Origin: Nostoc sp. TCL26-01
GTDB taxonomy: Bacteria; Cyanobacteriota; Cyanobacteriia; Cyanobacteriales; Nostocaceae
Assembly (NCBI RefSeq): GCF_013393945.1
Contig: NZ_CP040297.1
Coordinates: 641,001 to 705,000, forward strand
Length of the DNA stretch: 64,000 nucleotides
Reading direction: 5' to 3'
Shown here: in pieces, positions 1 through 9,374 of the stretch
Position numbering within the stretch: the stretch's first letter is position 1
Layout: every line of letters starts with the position of its first letter
Translations under genes and position numbers: made by a program
The notes under the pieces: model-generated
What the model was told of the DNA's origin: nothing
The model's input: the letters and a program-made list of their open reading frames with translations, nothing else
Database searches by the model: none

Positions 1-472
1 CTAAATTTTCTGTTTTTTTGTCAATAGTCAATAGTCAACAAACCGAAGTCCAGAGGCTGTAGAGGCGGGTTCATGAGGTATTCGTGAATGATGGAAGCAT
101 ATTTGTGAACCCGCCCCTACCGTTTTGTGAGAAATGCAGGTTAGAGGTTTAAGGCTGTGTTGCCAAAAAATCAGACAACTTATTGCTATTTTTGTCAAGC
201 ATTGAAATGGCAAATTCGATAAGAATTTATAGAGGAATACTTAACTAGCTCTGGAACAGCAGCAAAAATGAGACTGAGTTTCCCTGGTAATAGGTAGTTT
301 TCACTTAGATTCATCGATAAGTAACAATACTATACACAGTTGATGCAGAGGAAATCTGTAGCTGATTTCACCACAAAAGATATTAAGAATCAGTAAAGAT
401 TGTCTGGAAATCTAGGTATACTTAGCAAAAACAGTTAATCTCGTAGAAGAATCTTCTACTACCTAAATTTGA
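1..472. other. Intergenic region with repeats
   Basis: There is no credible gene here; a 61-codon minus-strand frame at 28-213 runs through repeats. The region holds a short AATAGTC tandem (about 21-40) and one copy of a palindromic repeat (48-137). The remaining ~330 bases are AT-rich and should contain the promoter of the glycosyltransferase gene at 473. I see no convincing promoter match. Confidence 0.6.
48..137. repeat. Palindromic repeat element, copy A
   Basis: The 13-base arms (GGCGGGTT type at 58-70, AACCCGCCCCTAC ending at 120) flank a core of about 38 bases. Outside the arms are GTCCAGAGG on the left and GAGAAATGC on the right. Related copies lie at 9163-9253 and 19675-19765. In this copy the core has the same orientation relative to the outer flanks as in the 9163 copy and the opposite orientation to the 19675 copy. 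Confidence 0.85.
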
Positions 473-1711
473 ATGACTACCAACAGAACTCAGTCATTGT
501 TACCAGTACCCGTCGGTGATTTACAAGTTCCTGAGTTTCCACTTAGTAATTCGGGTGTTACTAGACAGCAAATCCAGTTTTCTCTAATTATTCCCACTTA
601 CAAAGAGAGTGGGAATGTGAGGAACGTGGTTGAAAGACTGACTCAGATACTCGATGAGTATATTCCCGGTGATTATGAACTGATTGTAGTAGATGACGAC
701 AGTCCAGATGGCACTTGGGACGTGGCGTTGTCGTTGGTAGCCGAATATCCACAATTACAGGTAATGCGACGACAGCAAGAACGCGGGCTGTCTACAGCAG
801 TAATTCGAGGATGGCAAGCAGCTAGAGGTAGCATTTTAGGAGTAATTGACGGAGACTTACAACATCCACCTCATGTATTACTGCAACTGTTAGGCGAAAT
901 TCACAAAGGTGCAGATTTAGCAGTAGCTAGCCGTCACGTAGATGGGGGTGGTGTCAGTAGTTGGAGTTTTATCAGACGTTTTCTGTCTCGTGGCGCACAA
1001 TTGTTAGGGTTAATGATTTTGCCTAGAGTTTTGGGGAGAGTTTCTGACCCCATGAGTGGTTATTTTATGGTGCGTCGTGACGCTATTACAAATGCCACGT
1101 TTAATCCTGTAGGTTATAAAATCCTGTTAGAGGTCATTGGTCGGGGTAAGATCAGGGAAATTGCTGAAGTCGGTTATGTATTCTGTGAGCGTCAAGAGGG
1201 TGAAAGTAAAGTAACCTGGAAACAGTATATAGATTACATCCACCACTTAATCCGGTTACGAGTTTCCACAGGCAGACTGCAAAAAATTAGTCAAAGCTTT
1301 CCCCTTGATAGATTCATCCGCTTTGGTTTAGTGGGATTAAGCGGTGTATTCGTCGATATGGTATTACTTTATCTGCTGAGTGACCCCAGCACCTTAGCTT
1401 GGCCACTCACCCGCAGTAAAATTCTCGCTTCAGAAGTGGCAATTATCAATAACTTCTTGTGGAATGATGCTTGGACATTTGCTGATGTAGCAATGCAGCA
1501 ACAACACTGGCATCAGCGTATCAAGCGGTTTATAAAGTTTAACATTGTTTGCCTGGCTGGGTTAGTGCTGAATGTGTTGATTTTGAATCTAGTATTTAAT
1601 TTTCTCATTCCTAACCGTTATATTGCTAACTTAATTGCGATCGCTATTGCAACTGTCTGGAACTTCTGGGTTAACCTCCAACTTAGCTGGCGAGTGACTC
1701 AAGTGAAGTAG
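473..1711 (+). CDS. GT2 glycosyltransferase fused to GtrA membrane domain
   Basis: The N-terminal half (about residues 38-250) is a dolichol-phosphate-mannose-synthase-like GT2 domain. It shows LIIPTYKESGN at the nucleotide-sugar site, VVDDDSPDGTW, the metal-binding VIDGDLQHPP and DPMSGYFMVRR. The C-terminal part (about 280-410) is a GtrA-like domain with four hydrophobic segments and the typical NNFLWNDAWTF. Such fusions transfer a sugar to a polyprenyl phosphate and may flip it for cell-wall or polysaccharide glycosylation. The sugar cannot be read from the sequence. The ATG at 473 is the only good start. The gene appears monocistronic. Confidence 0.9.
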   Translation: MTTNRTQSLLPVPVGDLQVPEFPLSNSGVTRQQIQFSLIIPTYKESGNVRNVVERLTQILDEYIPGDYELIVVDDDSPDGTWDVALSLVAEYPQLQVMRRQQERGLSTAVIRGWQAARGSILGVIDGDLQHPPHVLLQLLGEIHKGADLAVASRHVDGGGVSSWSFIRRFLSRGAQLLGLMILPRVLGRVSDPMSGYFMVRRDAITNATFNPVGYKILLEVIGRGKIREIAEVGYVFCERQEGESKVTWKQYIDYIHHLIRLRVSTGRLQKISQSFPLDRFIRFGLVGLSGVFVDMVLLYLLSDPSTLAWPLTRSKILASEVAIINNFLWNDAWTFADVAMQQQHWHQRIKRFIKFNIVCLAGLVLNVLILNLVFNFLIPNRYIANLIAIAIATVWNFWVNLQLSWRVTQVK

Positions 1712-1730
1712 GTAACAGGTAACAGTAGGA

Positions 1731-1764
1731 TGTAGGTTGGGTGGAGTAACGCGCAACCCAACAT
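1731..1764. repeat. GTTGGGT palindromic repeat, possible terminator
   Basis: A 7-base inverted repeat, GTTGGGT (1736-1742) and ACCCAAC (1756-1762), with a 13-base loop lies 25 bases after the glycosyltransferase stop. It resembles the dispersed GTAGGTTGGGT...ACCCAACAC hairpins of filamentous cyanobacteria. It may stop transcription, but there is no strong T-run directly after it. Confidence 0.55.
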
Positions 1765-1841
1765 CTGAATCAATTGATTTTTTTATCTACCAGTCAAATA
1801 GCAGCCACAAGCTTTAATAATCAGTTGACAATTAGAAGCTA

Positions 1842-2393
1842 ATGGTGCAACTAAAAATTGAATTAAAAAGGGGTGTTGATAATACATCTATTGAAGCATA
1901 TCTGATAGATTTAGAACAAAGACACGTGGATGATTATGTTAATGATTGGGTGGAAAAGTTAAGGTTATTTAGTCAGGCAGATAAATACTGGGACTGGGTA
2001 TTCAAGTTAAGATACATTTCAAATCAAGAAACTCTTGAAGGATACGCGGTTGAGTGCCAAAACAAAACTCAAGGATTAATGATAATAGAAACGCAAATGT
2101 ATGGTTCTCGGTTGAATATTGGGAAAAGGCTAGTTTATATTAATAGCATTGCTACTGCCCCCACTAATAGAATTGAGATTCAACGCCCGCCAGAATTCAA
2201 AGGTGTTGGTCAAGCACTTTTAAATTTCGCCAGAATTAGAAGTGTTGAGTTAGGGTATGAAGGTAGAGTTGGGTTGCATTCCTTACCAAGGTCTGAAGGA
2301 TTTTACGAAAAACAAAATATGTTGAACTGCGGGTCTGAAGAAGAATATGATAATTTAGTTTATTTTGAGTATGGTGTAATGAGACGAAGATAA
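1842..2393 (+). CDS. GNAT-like acetyltransferase domain protein
   Basis: This is a 183-residue protein. The stretch KGVGQALLNFARIRSVELG (about 127-145) followed by GLHSLPRSEGFYEKQNML looks like GNAT motif A (acetyl-CoA pyrophosphate loop) and motif B. The N-terminal 90 residues do not resemble anything I recognise. The substrate is unknown. A second unknown gene begins 21 bases after its stop, so the two are probably co-transcribed. The fold call is moderate because the canonical Q/RxxGxG/A appears as KGVGQA. Confidence 0.6.
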   Translation: MVQLKIELKRGVDNTSIEAYLIDLEQRHVDDYVNDWVEKLRLFSQADKYWDWVFKLRYISNQETLEGYAVECQNKTQGLMIIETQMYGSRLNIGKRLVYINSIATAPTNRIEIQRPPEFKGVGQALLNFARIRSVELGYEGRVGLHSLPRSEGFYEKQNMLNCGSEEEYDNLVYFEYGVMRRR

Positions 2394-2414
2394 GGGCTGA
2401 TAAAGTAAACATTT

Positions 2415-2954
2415 ATGAACCATCAACAACAAAATAATAATTCTGAGGTAAGTGATTCAATAACAGCCGAAGAAGCTGTAGATTTACTTTTTGGTGAAGG
2501 ATGGCTTGATGAGGCTGTTTCTATCGAAGATGAAGCAAATTGCACAATAGGTGCTGGTTTAGACTGGGGTACTGCGTTAGCACCTTTAATGCTCAATCTT
2601 CCTTTATTTGGTCGCCTATCAACGCTGCGTGTATCTCTCAACCACGAAACCAGGCTAATAATTGAAACATGGAATTTAGGTATAGGTACAACTTCTGCAA
2701 TAGAAACTGCAAGGACACGCATTAAAGAGCGATTACTATCTCCTTCGCCTGAACTAATACCTCACTTGGAAGCCACCCTGCGGCAAGATGATTTGTACGG
2801 TGAAGAGTTTATATCTAACCGCGAAGCTCTCAAATCATTACTTGCAGTACTTCTTACTGATTCTGATAGAGAAGAAATTGCCGAGAAGGCTGCTAATTCA
2901 ATACGGACACAAGTTATGTCGCAGATGAATTTTTCTGCAAAACTTTCGGCGTAA
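2415..2954 (+). CDS. Hypothetical protein in operon with GNAT-like gene
   Basis: This 179-residue, soluble, acidic protein is not recognised. It starts with a glutamine/asparagine-rich stretch (MNHQQQNNNSE), then a central segment with GLDWGTALAPLMLNLPLFG, and ends with a predicted helical region (about 140-175) containing LLAVLLTDSDREEIAEKAANSIRTQV. It starts 21 bases after the GNAT-like gene on the same strand, and the stop is followed by only 77 bases before the convergent FHA-ABC gene. No function is assigned. Confidence 0.6.
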   Translation: MNHQQQNNNSEVSDSITAEEAVDLLFGEGWLDEAVSIEDEANCTIGAGLDWGTALAPLMLNLPLFGRLSTLRVSLNHETRLIIETWNLGIGTTSAIETARTRIKERLLSPSPELIPHLEATLRQDDLYGEEFISNREALKSLLAVLLTDSDREEIAEKAANSIRTQVMSQMNFSAKLSA

Positions 2955-3031
2955 ATAGTAAATATAACGTCTAAAAGAGTTAAGCCTCGATGCTGCTAAA
3001 CTATCACGGGTAATTGGCGATATTTTCAGAA

Positions 3032-5374
3032 TTAAAAAATATCTTTGCGCTTTTGCAGATAAAATGTCACTGCCAAGTACATTATTGTGTGTACGCACAA
3101 AAGACTCCAATTTAAACTTAAATTAGACCATGTAGCATCATAAATAGATGTTGGTTCAAAGGGTTGAGGAACAGTACTTCCATCTGGTAGTTGAATGGGT
3201 GCGGGAACCATAGCATTCAAGTTAACTATAGCGCCATAAGCAGCAACTGACCAACGACTGAGCATTAACCAAGAGACGACACTAGCTGTACCTGTAATTT
3301 TAAATAAGACCCCAGAAAAGATAATTTGAGGTAGTAATAGTAACGGTAAAGCACTGTTGGCTTGACTGACATTTTTGACAAATGCGGAAACCAGTAAACC
3401 TAAGCTGTTACTAGCTAATAGAGTCAGAAATGTGGTAATTCCTAATCCCAATGGCCAGGAAATTAAATCTGGTTGTGGTGATTTAAAACAGATAAAGATC
3501 ACAATTGCCATTAATAATGTTTGGCAGATGGCTAAACCAGAAAGAATAGCAACTTTAGCACCCAAATAGGCAAACAAACCTAAATTGACAAGCCGTTCTC
3601 GCAGGTAAATTGCCGATTCTTTCACAATTTCTTGTAAGGAACTAGACAGTCCTACCCATAATGCAGCACAAGTAAAGACAAACAACACCCGTAACGCTAA
3701 AGGCGCAAGACCAGCATCGGGTTTATCTCCCAATACTAGAGGATTTTGGTCACTAATTGCCAGTGTCATTAAACTAATGCTGATGGGTGCAGTTAATAAT
3801 GCTAGCAATAAATTAATCGTGTCTCGCTGTTGAATTTGCAAATAACGTTGGGACAAAATGCTAAATTGTTTGCCAAAAGAAGCACTAGGACTCTGAGACT
3901 TGATAATCTGTGGCTTTGAGTGTTGATTGCCTGGACTGAGGTGATTACTCACATATTTTTGGTAATCACCAGATTGCTGAAATTTGAGCGCTTGATCAAT
4001 GACATTTTCCGGTTTTTCTAACTGATTATAGATATCTGCAAAGTCATCTTTGACACCAAAAAACCGTAAACATTCATCAGGAGGGCCAAAGTAACATAAG
4101 CGTCCACCTTGTCCTAAAAAGACGACGCGATCGCACAATTTAATATTAGTCGTAGCATGAGTCACCAAAATTACCGTTCGTCCCTGATTAGCTAATTTCC
4201 GTAATAGCTGCATCATCTTTTTATCCAACCCCGGATCAAGTCCTGAAGTCGGTTCATCTAGGAAAAAGAGCTTAGGATCAGCTAATAATTCTACACCTAT
4301 ACTGACCCGCTTCCTCTGTCCACCACTCAGTTGTGACACCTTAGCACTGCGACGATGGGACATTTCCACATCTTGTAAAGTCTTTTCTACCACCTTTGCC
4401 ACATCAGTATCAGGCGGGAGTCGCAGCTTGGCAGCGTAAGTCAAAACTTCCCCTACCTTTAATTCTTGGTGAATAATGTCATCTTGAGGAACATAACCAA
4501 TATGGGTACGATAAATATTGTAAGTGTGGCGTAAATTCTCACCGTTCAAATAAACTACACCTGTGGTGGTTTTCTCTGTGCCTAACAACGTCCGCATTAA
4601 AGTAGACTTCCCTGCACCACTACCACCCACTAAAGCGACAAACTGTCCTGGTTCAATGGCTAAAGAGATGTCATCCAAACGTCGCTTGTCTTGGTCTTGA
4701 ATCACTAAGTTACAAGCATCTAAACGAATTTGATTCCCTTGATCAAGTATTTGTAACTCATCACCACGCAATACTAAAGTAAATGGCCCAATGCGAATCA
4801 TCACACCAGGCTGTAAGACTATAGAACTGTTAACTCGTTGTCCATTGACGAAGACACCATTGGTACTATAGTCGCGGAGAACGTAGCGTCCTTCGGCATC
4901 AGCGTCAATGGTGGCGTGGCGACGAGAAACTGTGGGTGCATCTAGAGGTAAGGTAGCATCGCTATCTCGTCCCAATAACACCGACCTGTTTTTCAGGGAA
5001 ATCCTTTGCGAACTGGGTGCATGACTGACTAGCGAATTCGCCGGATTGTAATATTTCAAGATGACTTGATTTTCGGGATTTTGACTAATGCTAATCTCTG
5101 TCCCGTGTTGGAGAGAGTAACCAGAGTCAGAAGTGATGCGGATATGATTAATATACAGGCCATTGGTGCTGGGTTTTTGACCATCGCCATCATAAATCCG
5201 ATAGTCTTCCCCCTCTCTTTGTAACAAAGCTTGAAATCTGCCAACAACTTGCCAATCTTCCGAGACAACTAAATCTGCAACAGTGCGATCGCGTCCAATT
5301 ATATGCTGTTGTTTATTCAGTTCAAATTGTAATATGCTGCCTTGTTTTTCTAGGGTTAAATATGGGTTAGTCAT
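3032..5374 (-). CDS. FHA-domain ABC transporter (ABCG-type half transporter)
   Basis: The order is FHA-FHA-ATPase-membrane domain in 780 residues. The second FHA domain (about 130-205) is canonical: LLGRDSDATL, VSRRHA, STNGVFVNG. The first (about 20-105) keeps GRD and NGLYIN, but VGRFQ replaces the SxxH phosphothreonine-binding pair. The nucleotide-binding domain has Walker A GGSGAGKST, signature LSGGQRKRVSIG, Walker B LFFLDEPTSGLDP and the H-loop VTH. The last ~280 residues contain six or so hydrophobic segments of the ABC2 type. The transported substrate is unknown. FHA domains bind phosphothreonine, so control by a Ser/Thr kinase is plausible; one is encoded at 7301. Confidence 0.93.
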   Translation of the reverse strand: MTNPYLTLEKQGSILQFELNKQQHIIGRDRTVADLVVSEDWQVVGRFQALLQREGEDYRIYDGDGQKPSTNGLYINHIRITSDSGYSLQHGTEISISQNPENQVILKYYNPANSLVSHAPSSQRISLKNRSVLLGRDSDATLPLDAPTVSRRHATIDADAEGRYVLRDYSTNGVFVNGQRVNSSIVLQPGVMIRIGPFTLVLRGDELQILDQGNQIRLDACNLVIQDQDKRRLDDISLAIEPGQFVALVGGSGAGKSTLMRTLLGTEKTTTGVVYLNGENLRHTYNIYRTHIGYVPQDDIIHQELKVGEVLTYAAKLRLPPDTDVAKVVEKTLQDVEMSHRRSAKVSQLSGGQRKRVSIGVELLADPKLFFLDEPTSGLDPGLDKKMMQLLRKLANQGRTVILVTHATTNIKLCDRVVFLGQGGRLCYFGPPDECLRFFGVKDDFADIYNQLEKPENVIDQALKFQQSGDYQKYVSNHLSPGNQHSKPQIIKSQSPSASFGKQFSILSQRYLQIQQRDTINLLLALLTAPISISLMTLAISDQNPLVLGDKPDAGLAPLALRVLFVFTCAALWVGLSSSLQEIVKESAIYLRERLVNLGLFAYLGAKVAILSGLAICQTLLMAIVIFICFKSPQPDLISWPLGLGITTFLTLLASNSLGLLVSAFVKNVSQANSALPLLLLPQIIFSGVLFKITGTASVVSWLMLSRWSVAAYGAIVNLNAMVPAPIQLPDGSTVPQPFEPTSIYDATWSNLSLNWSLLCVHTIMYLAVTFYLQKRKDIF

Positions 5375-5573
5375 GTTACCGTTTTTATTTTTATTCGTAG
5401 AATTAACAGTTTGTAGAATTTTGTTTATTTGCTTGATTTTTATCTAAAAATATGTTTTTTATCAAATTAAACTTTAATCATTTATATGATTGATAAAAGT
5501 ATATATTTTGTTGAGAATCTATTCAAATATGCTAAGATTTTTTAATTTTTAAATATAATATTATTTGATAAAA

Positions 5574-6000
5574 ATGCAGCTAAAAAGATTTCTCCAGCCC
5601 TATTTAGTCTCACATTAATCTGCTTTTTTTGCCATTCACTAAACTTTCTTGTCAGCAACAAGAGATTATAACGTTAAATGGTGTTCAGTTAGCGACGGGT
5701 ACAAGTGTTAAGCAACCGAGTCTTGGGGGAAGAGGAACAAAAGGACAGAAAATACCAGGGGAACCTTTAGCCGTTATGGCTATTGTTGCGAGTCTGGTTG
5801 GTTTAGGAACTAGTTTTATTAAAGCAAAAAGGAGTGCGATCGCACCAGATGGTTCGAGAGGGATTAGCTTGATTTTGTTATTGACGCTCAAGTCCAAAAT
5901 TGATGATGGCATCGTCAAAAAAGGACAAGGTTTGATCTTAGTTACTTATGAATTAGGATTTTGCTTAGAAGTTTTACTTTTTGTCTCCACTACGGTATGA
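5574..6000 (+). pseudogene. Frameshifted membrane protein relic
   Basis: An open frame from about 5629 encodes LPFTKLSCQQQEI...GVQLATGTSV and two hydrophobic segments, but an in-frame stop at 5605 blocks it upstream. The missing N-terminus, KKISPALFSLTLICFF, is readable in another frame just before a run of seven T (5624-5630). One extra T would join the two. An ATG at 5574 would join the N-terminal frame if the A-run at 5582-5586 had one more A. Two single-base losses in homopolymers therefore explain the break. From memory it resembles a conserved cyanobacterial inner-membrane family, with a truncated C-terminus. A sequencing error is possible. Confidence 0.6.
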
Positions 6001-6218
6001 AATATTTATAGTCTTGTGCCAGACAAAGCAGAAAATGATCTTCAAGAATGAATCATTGATAATTGATAATTGGTAATGGGCGATAGGGTAGACTATTTCA
6101 TTTTTATCTAGCTAGTTTGGTTTGATTATGCTAACTTACTTATGTATAGTGCTGCTACTTATACTCTTGTAGTCTTTATTGGCGAAGCCAGATTTCTCAT
6201 TCAACAATCACTAAAGAT

Positions 6219-7115
6219 ATGAAGAAAGTCTTTGGATTATACAAGAGATTATTCTGCTTTAAGCCGTTATTTTTCAGCCTGGCAATCGCCCTGCTCTCGC
6301 ACACTGCTGGCTGTGCAGTCCCCCAGTCTAAGTCGCCCCCAACTGAAGCTTCTCCCTCATACGCCAGTAGCCCCATCATGACTACAGCAATTGCTGCACA
6401 GTCCACGCCACCTCAAAGTTTTGCCCAATGGTGCGAACGCAAAAATTCTGTTCACGCGGCTACTAAGCATACAATCGATGTATTGCTGAAAATAGCTAAA
6501 ACTAATGACTGCAAATCAGCAGATACTAGACTGAGATCGGCTACCCTCCTCGATCTCAGAAATAATGAGATTAGCGATCTCAGCCCCTTAGCTAGTTTGA
6601 AGAATTTAATTTATCTCTATCTCGGTAACAATGAGATTAGCGATCTTACACCACTAGCTAGTTTAAGTAATTTGTCCTCACTCTCGCTTGAGAATAATCG
6701 CATCAGCGATCTCAAACCAGTAGCAGGATTAACTAAAGTGAGTGCTGTCTATCTCAGTAATAATCAGATTAGAGATTTACGACCACTGACAGGCTTGAGT
6801 AATGTCTACTATATCATGTTGAATAACAATGAGATTAGCGATTTGCAGCCTCTGGCTAGTATGAGTGGATTGAGTACAATTAATCTTGAAAAAAATCGTA
6901 TCAGTGATGTTAAACCACTAGCTGTATTGAGTGGAAGCTTGAGAGAACTCATTCTCAACGACAACCAGATTACTGATTTACGACCGCTAGCAGTCTTGCA
7001 TAAATTAGAACAGCTTCATGCACGTAACAACCCACTCTCTGACAAAACTTGTCCAATTGAAAGAAAAGCTACTTCCCCTAAGTTTCCGGCTTTTTCTATC
7101 TGTAGGTTTGATTAG
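6219..7115 (+). CDS. Leucine-rich repeat lipoprotein (SDS22/internalin-type LRR)
   Basis: The N-terminus has a basic start, a hydrophobic core and a lipobox-like HTAGC (cysteine near residue 32), suggesting a lipid-anchored exported protein. A short Cys-containing cap (QWCERKNS, NDCKSADTRL) precedes about seven 22-residue repeats of the form LxLxNNxISDLxPLAxLxxL, followed by a C-terminal cap with NPLSDKTCP. LRRs of this type mediate protein binding and have no catalytic role. The ATG at 6219 is favoured because it gives a complete signal peptide. The kinase gene at 7301 is on the same strand but 185 bases away. Confidence 0.88.
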   Translation: MKKVFGLYKRLFCFKPLFFSLAIALLSHTAGCAVPQSKSPPTEASPSYASSPIMTTAIAAQSTPPQSFAQWCERKNSVHAATKHTIDVLLKIAKTNDCKSADTRLRSATLLDLRNNEISDLSPLASLKNLIYLYLGNNEISDLTPLASLSNLSSLSLENNRISDLKPVAGLTKVSAVYLSNNQIRDLRPLTGLSNVYYIMLNNNEISDLQPLASMSGLSTINLEKNRISDVKPLAVLSGSLRELILNDNQITDLRPLAVLHKLEQLHARNNPLSDKTCPIERKATSPKFPAFSICRFD

Positions 7116-7300
7116 GTGATGATTTTAGTTATTCGGATAGTCTCTTTTGTTCTGATTTATAGAATTCCTTTGAGGAGATGCCTCAAGAAATTTACCTCGC
7201 TAAAGCGAGAAACGCTATAATTCGTCAGAGTATCTGATGTACATTGAGAAAGGGTAATGTCTAACAACAAGACCCTGCGTGTCTACGCCTTTTAAGATAC

Positions 7301-9052
7301 ATGACATCTATTCTGCTGAACAATCGCTATCAAGTTATTCAGGTACTCGGTGCTGGTGGGTTTGGAGAAACCTTTTTGGCGGAAGATACCCATATGCCTT
7401 CCCGCCGTCGCTGCGTGATTAAGCAACTCAAACCCATCGCTAATGACCCACAAACCTATGAAATGATGCAACAGAGGTTTGAGAGGGAAGCCGCAACTTT
7501 AGAGTTTCTGGGTGAACATAGTGACCAAATTCCCAGACTTCATGCTTATTTTTCAGAGAATGGGCAGTTTTACTTAGTTCAAGAATGGGTTCATGGTCAA
7601 ACCTTGAGAGATTTGGTTGACACCAACGGATATCAGAGTGAAAGTACTGTGCGGGCGATTTTGTTGAGTTTGTTGTCAGTATTAGATTACGTCCACAGTA
7701 AAGGCATTATTCACCGGGATATCAAGCCTGATAATATTATTCTTCGTGGTGTTGATCAAAAACCAGTTTTAATTGATTTTGGTGCAGTTAAGGAAACGAT
7801 TCGATCAGTAGCTAGTTCTCCAGGATATGTTACGCGATCGCTGGTGATTGGGACACCAGGATATATGCCTAGTGAACAAGCCATCGGTAGACCAGTGTAC
7901 GCCAGCGATATCTACAGTTTAGGTTTGACAGCAATTTATCTATTAACTGGCAAAAACCCAGAAGAACTACAAACTAACTTGCAAACTGGGGAGATTCTCT
8001 GGCAAAATTATGCACCGCATATTTCTGCTGATTTAGCAATGGTGTTAAATCAGGCAATTAAACCCCAAGCAGGCGATCGCTACAGTACTGCCAGTAAAAT
8101 GCTGTATGCTTTATCTACCACTACACCTGCAACCATCCCTCCCACTAATCCACCCACCCAACAAACCCAAGCATTAGCTACTCCCCAAATCCAGCCTCAA
8201 CGCGACAAACAAAGGTCGATTTGGATGTTTGCTAGTTTACTCATAGGTGGTTTAATAGCTGGGGTAGCTCTATCTACGCTGACTCGTCAATCACCATCTG
8301 AAGCACCTATTGTCAATGATGCTATCCCCTCACCAGCATCTCCGACTCCCATTGCCACATCCACAACCCCTGCTGTTGTTACTCAGGAACCAAGTAGTAC
8401 TTTATCACCACGTCAAAACCGTCCTATAAACTCCAGTCCTCCCCCGATATCAACACCAGAAAACGAACCCATCACCACAGATAATCCCACATCTCCAGTC
8501 CAACCAACATCACCACCAGAAATAGAAAACCGCACTGTTGTCGTACCTACAACGGAGGCTAATTTACCATCACCAAAAAAGCCTCAAAACGAAAACCAAG
8601 CAAGTACAAACAGGCCAAGCGTCCCCGCATTTCCCACAGGGACATCAAGAAGCACGGTAGAGGCAAGTCTCGGAAAGCCAAATAGAGATTTACGAGGCGT
8701 TTGGGGTAATACCCGTGCTGTCGTTTATGAATTAGTTCCTAACCAAGTTGACTTGGGCTATTTATTTGATCGTCAATCTGGTGTACTAAAACAAACAGAA
8801 GTCAGTTTTGCCCAATCTGTAGATCCCCAAGTCATGCAAGCTACGTTAAATGGGATGTTAAATGGACAAGCCAGCACCAAAATACAGCAAGGATTACAAC
8901 AAATACAACAACGCCAGTTAGATAATTTTAGTTTTAGTGCAGGTGCAGTGAAAGGGCAGATCGTGCGGCAAAATTGTGATTTGATTTACATCAGTATTTG
9001 GGATGCAGATTTACATGATTTTGTCAGTCCGTCGTCAGCTAAACAGTGTTGA
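7301..9052 (+). CDS. Membrane-anchored Ser/Thr protein kinase (Hanks type)
   Basis: Residues about 10-270 form a complete kinase domain: glycine loop LGAGGFGETFLAED, ATP lysine in CVIKQL, catalytic HRDIKPDN, DFG in LIDFGAVKET, and GTPGYMPSEQ in place of the APE motif. A Pro/Thr-rich linker surrounds one transmembrane helix (about 307-325). After a second Pro/Ser/Thr-rich linker, a C-terminal extracytoplasmic domain of about 130 residues starts near FPTGTSRSTVEASLGKP. This layout is common in cyanobacterial Pkn proteins. The ligand and substrates are unknown; the FHA-ABC transporter 2 kb away is a candidate partner. Confidence 0.94.
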   Translation: MTSILLNNRYQVIQVLGAGGFGETFLAEDTHMPSRRRCVIKQLKPIANDPQTYEMMQQRFEREAATLEFLGEHSDQIPRLHAYFSENGQFYLVQEWVHGQTLRDLVDTNGYQSESTVRAILLSLLSVLDYVHSKGIIHRDIKPDNIILRGVDQKPVLIDFGAVKETIRSVASSPGYVTRSLVIGTPGYMPSEQAIGRPVYASDIYSLGLTAIYLLTGKNPEELQTNLQTGEILWQNYAPHISADLAMVLNQAIKPQAGDRYSTASKMLYALSTTTPATIPPTNPPTQQTQALATPQIQPQRDKQRSIWMFASLLIGGLIAGVALSTLTRQSPSEAPIVNDAIPSPASPTPIATSTTPAVVTQEPSSTLSPRQNRPINSSPPPISTPENEPITTDNPTSPVQPTSPPEIENRTVVVPTTEANLPSPKKPQNENQASTNRPSVPAFPTGTSRSTVEASLGKPNRDLRGVWGNTRAVVYELVPNQVDLGYLFDRQSGVLKQTEVSFAQSVDPQVMQATLNGMLNGQASTKIQQGLQQIQQRQLDNFSFSAGAVKGQIVRQNCDLIYISIWDADLHDFVSPSSAKQC

Positions 9053-9374
9053 CAAGAGGCTAGTTTTCATTATTAAATCTCTTGTACAAAAATCTTACTG
9101 GGAGGTTTATAGCGTTTCCCAGTTAAGCGATGTACATATTTTTTAGTCAACAGAGGCTACCCGCATTTCTCAGAAGCAGTAGGGGCGGGTTAACAAATAT
9201 GCTGACATGATTCACTAATATTTCACTTAACCCGCCCTTACGACCTCTGGACTAGACTGGTGTATTTCCTCGGCATGAAAATCGCTATAATAGCTTTTAT
9301 TAGCTTACAACATAATGATAAAGCAAGTTTGTTGAATTAAGTTACATAATTCAACAATTTCAAAGGTGTGATTC
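9053..9374. other. Intergenic region with repeat copy C
   Basis: This gap lies between two convergent genes. About 90 bases (9163-9253) are the palindromic repeat also found at 48 and 19675. I saw no further gene, and no terminator with a clear T-run. Confidence 0.5.
9163..9253. repeat. Palindromic repeat element, copy C
   Basis: Arms GTAGGGGCGGGTTAA (starting 9179) and TTAACCCGCCCTTAC (ending 9241) flank a core beginning ACAAATATGCT. Outer flanks are GCATTTCTCA (left) and GACCTCTGGACT (right). The outer orientation equals that of the 19675 copy, but the core is reversed relative to it. Confidence 0.85.
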
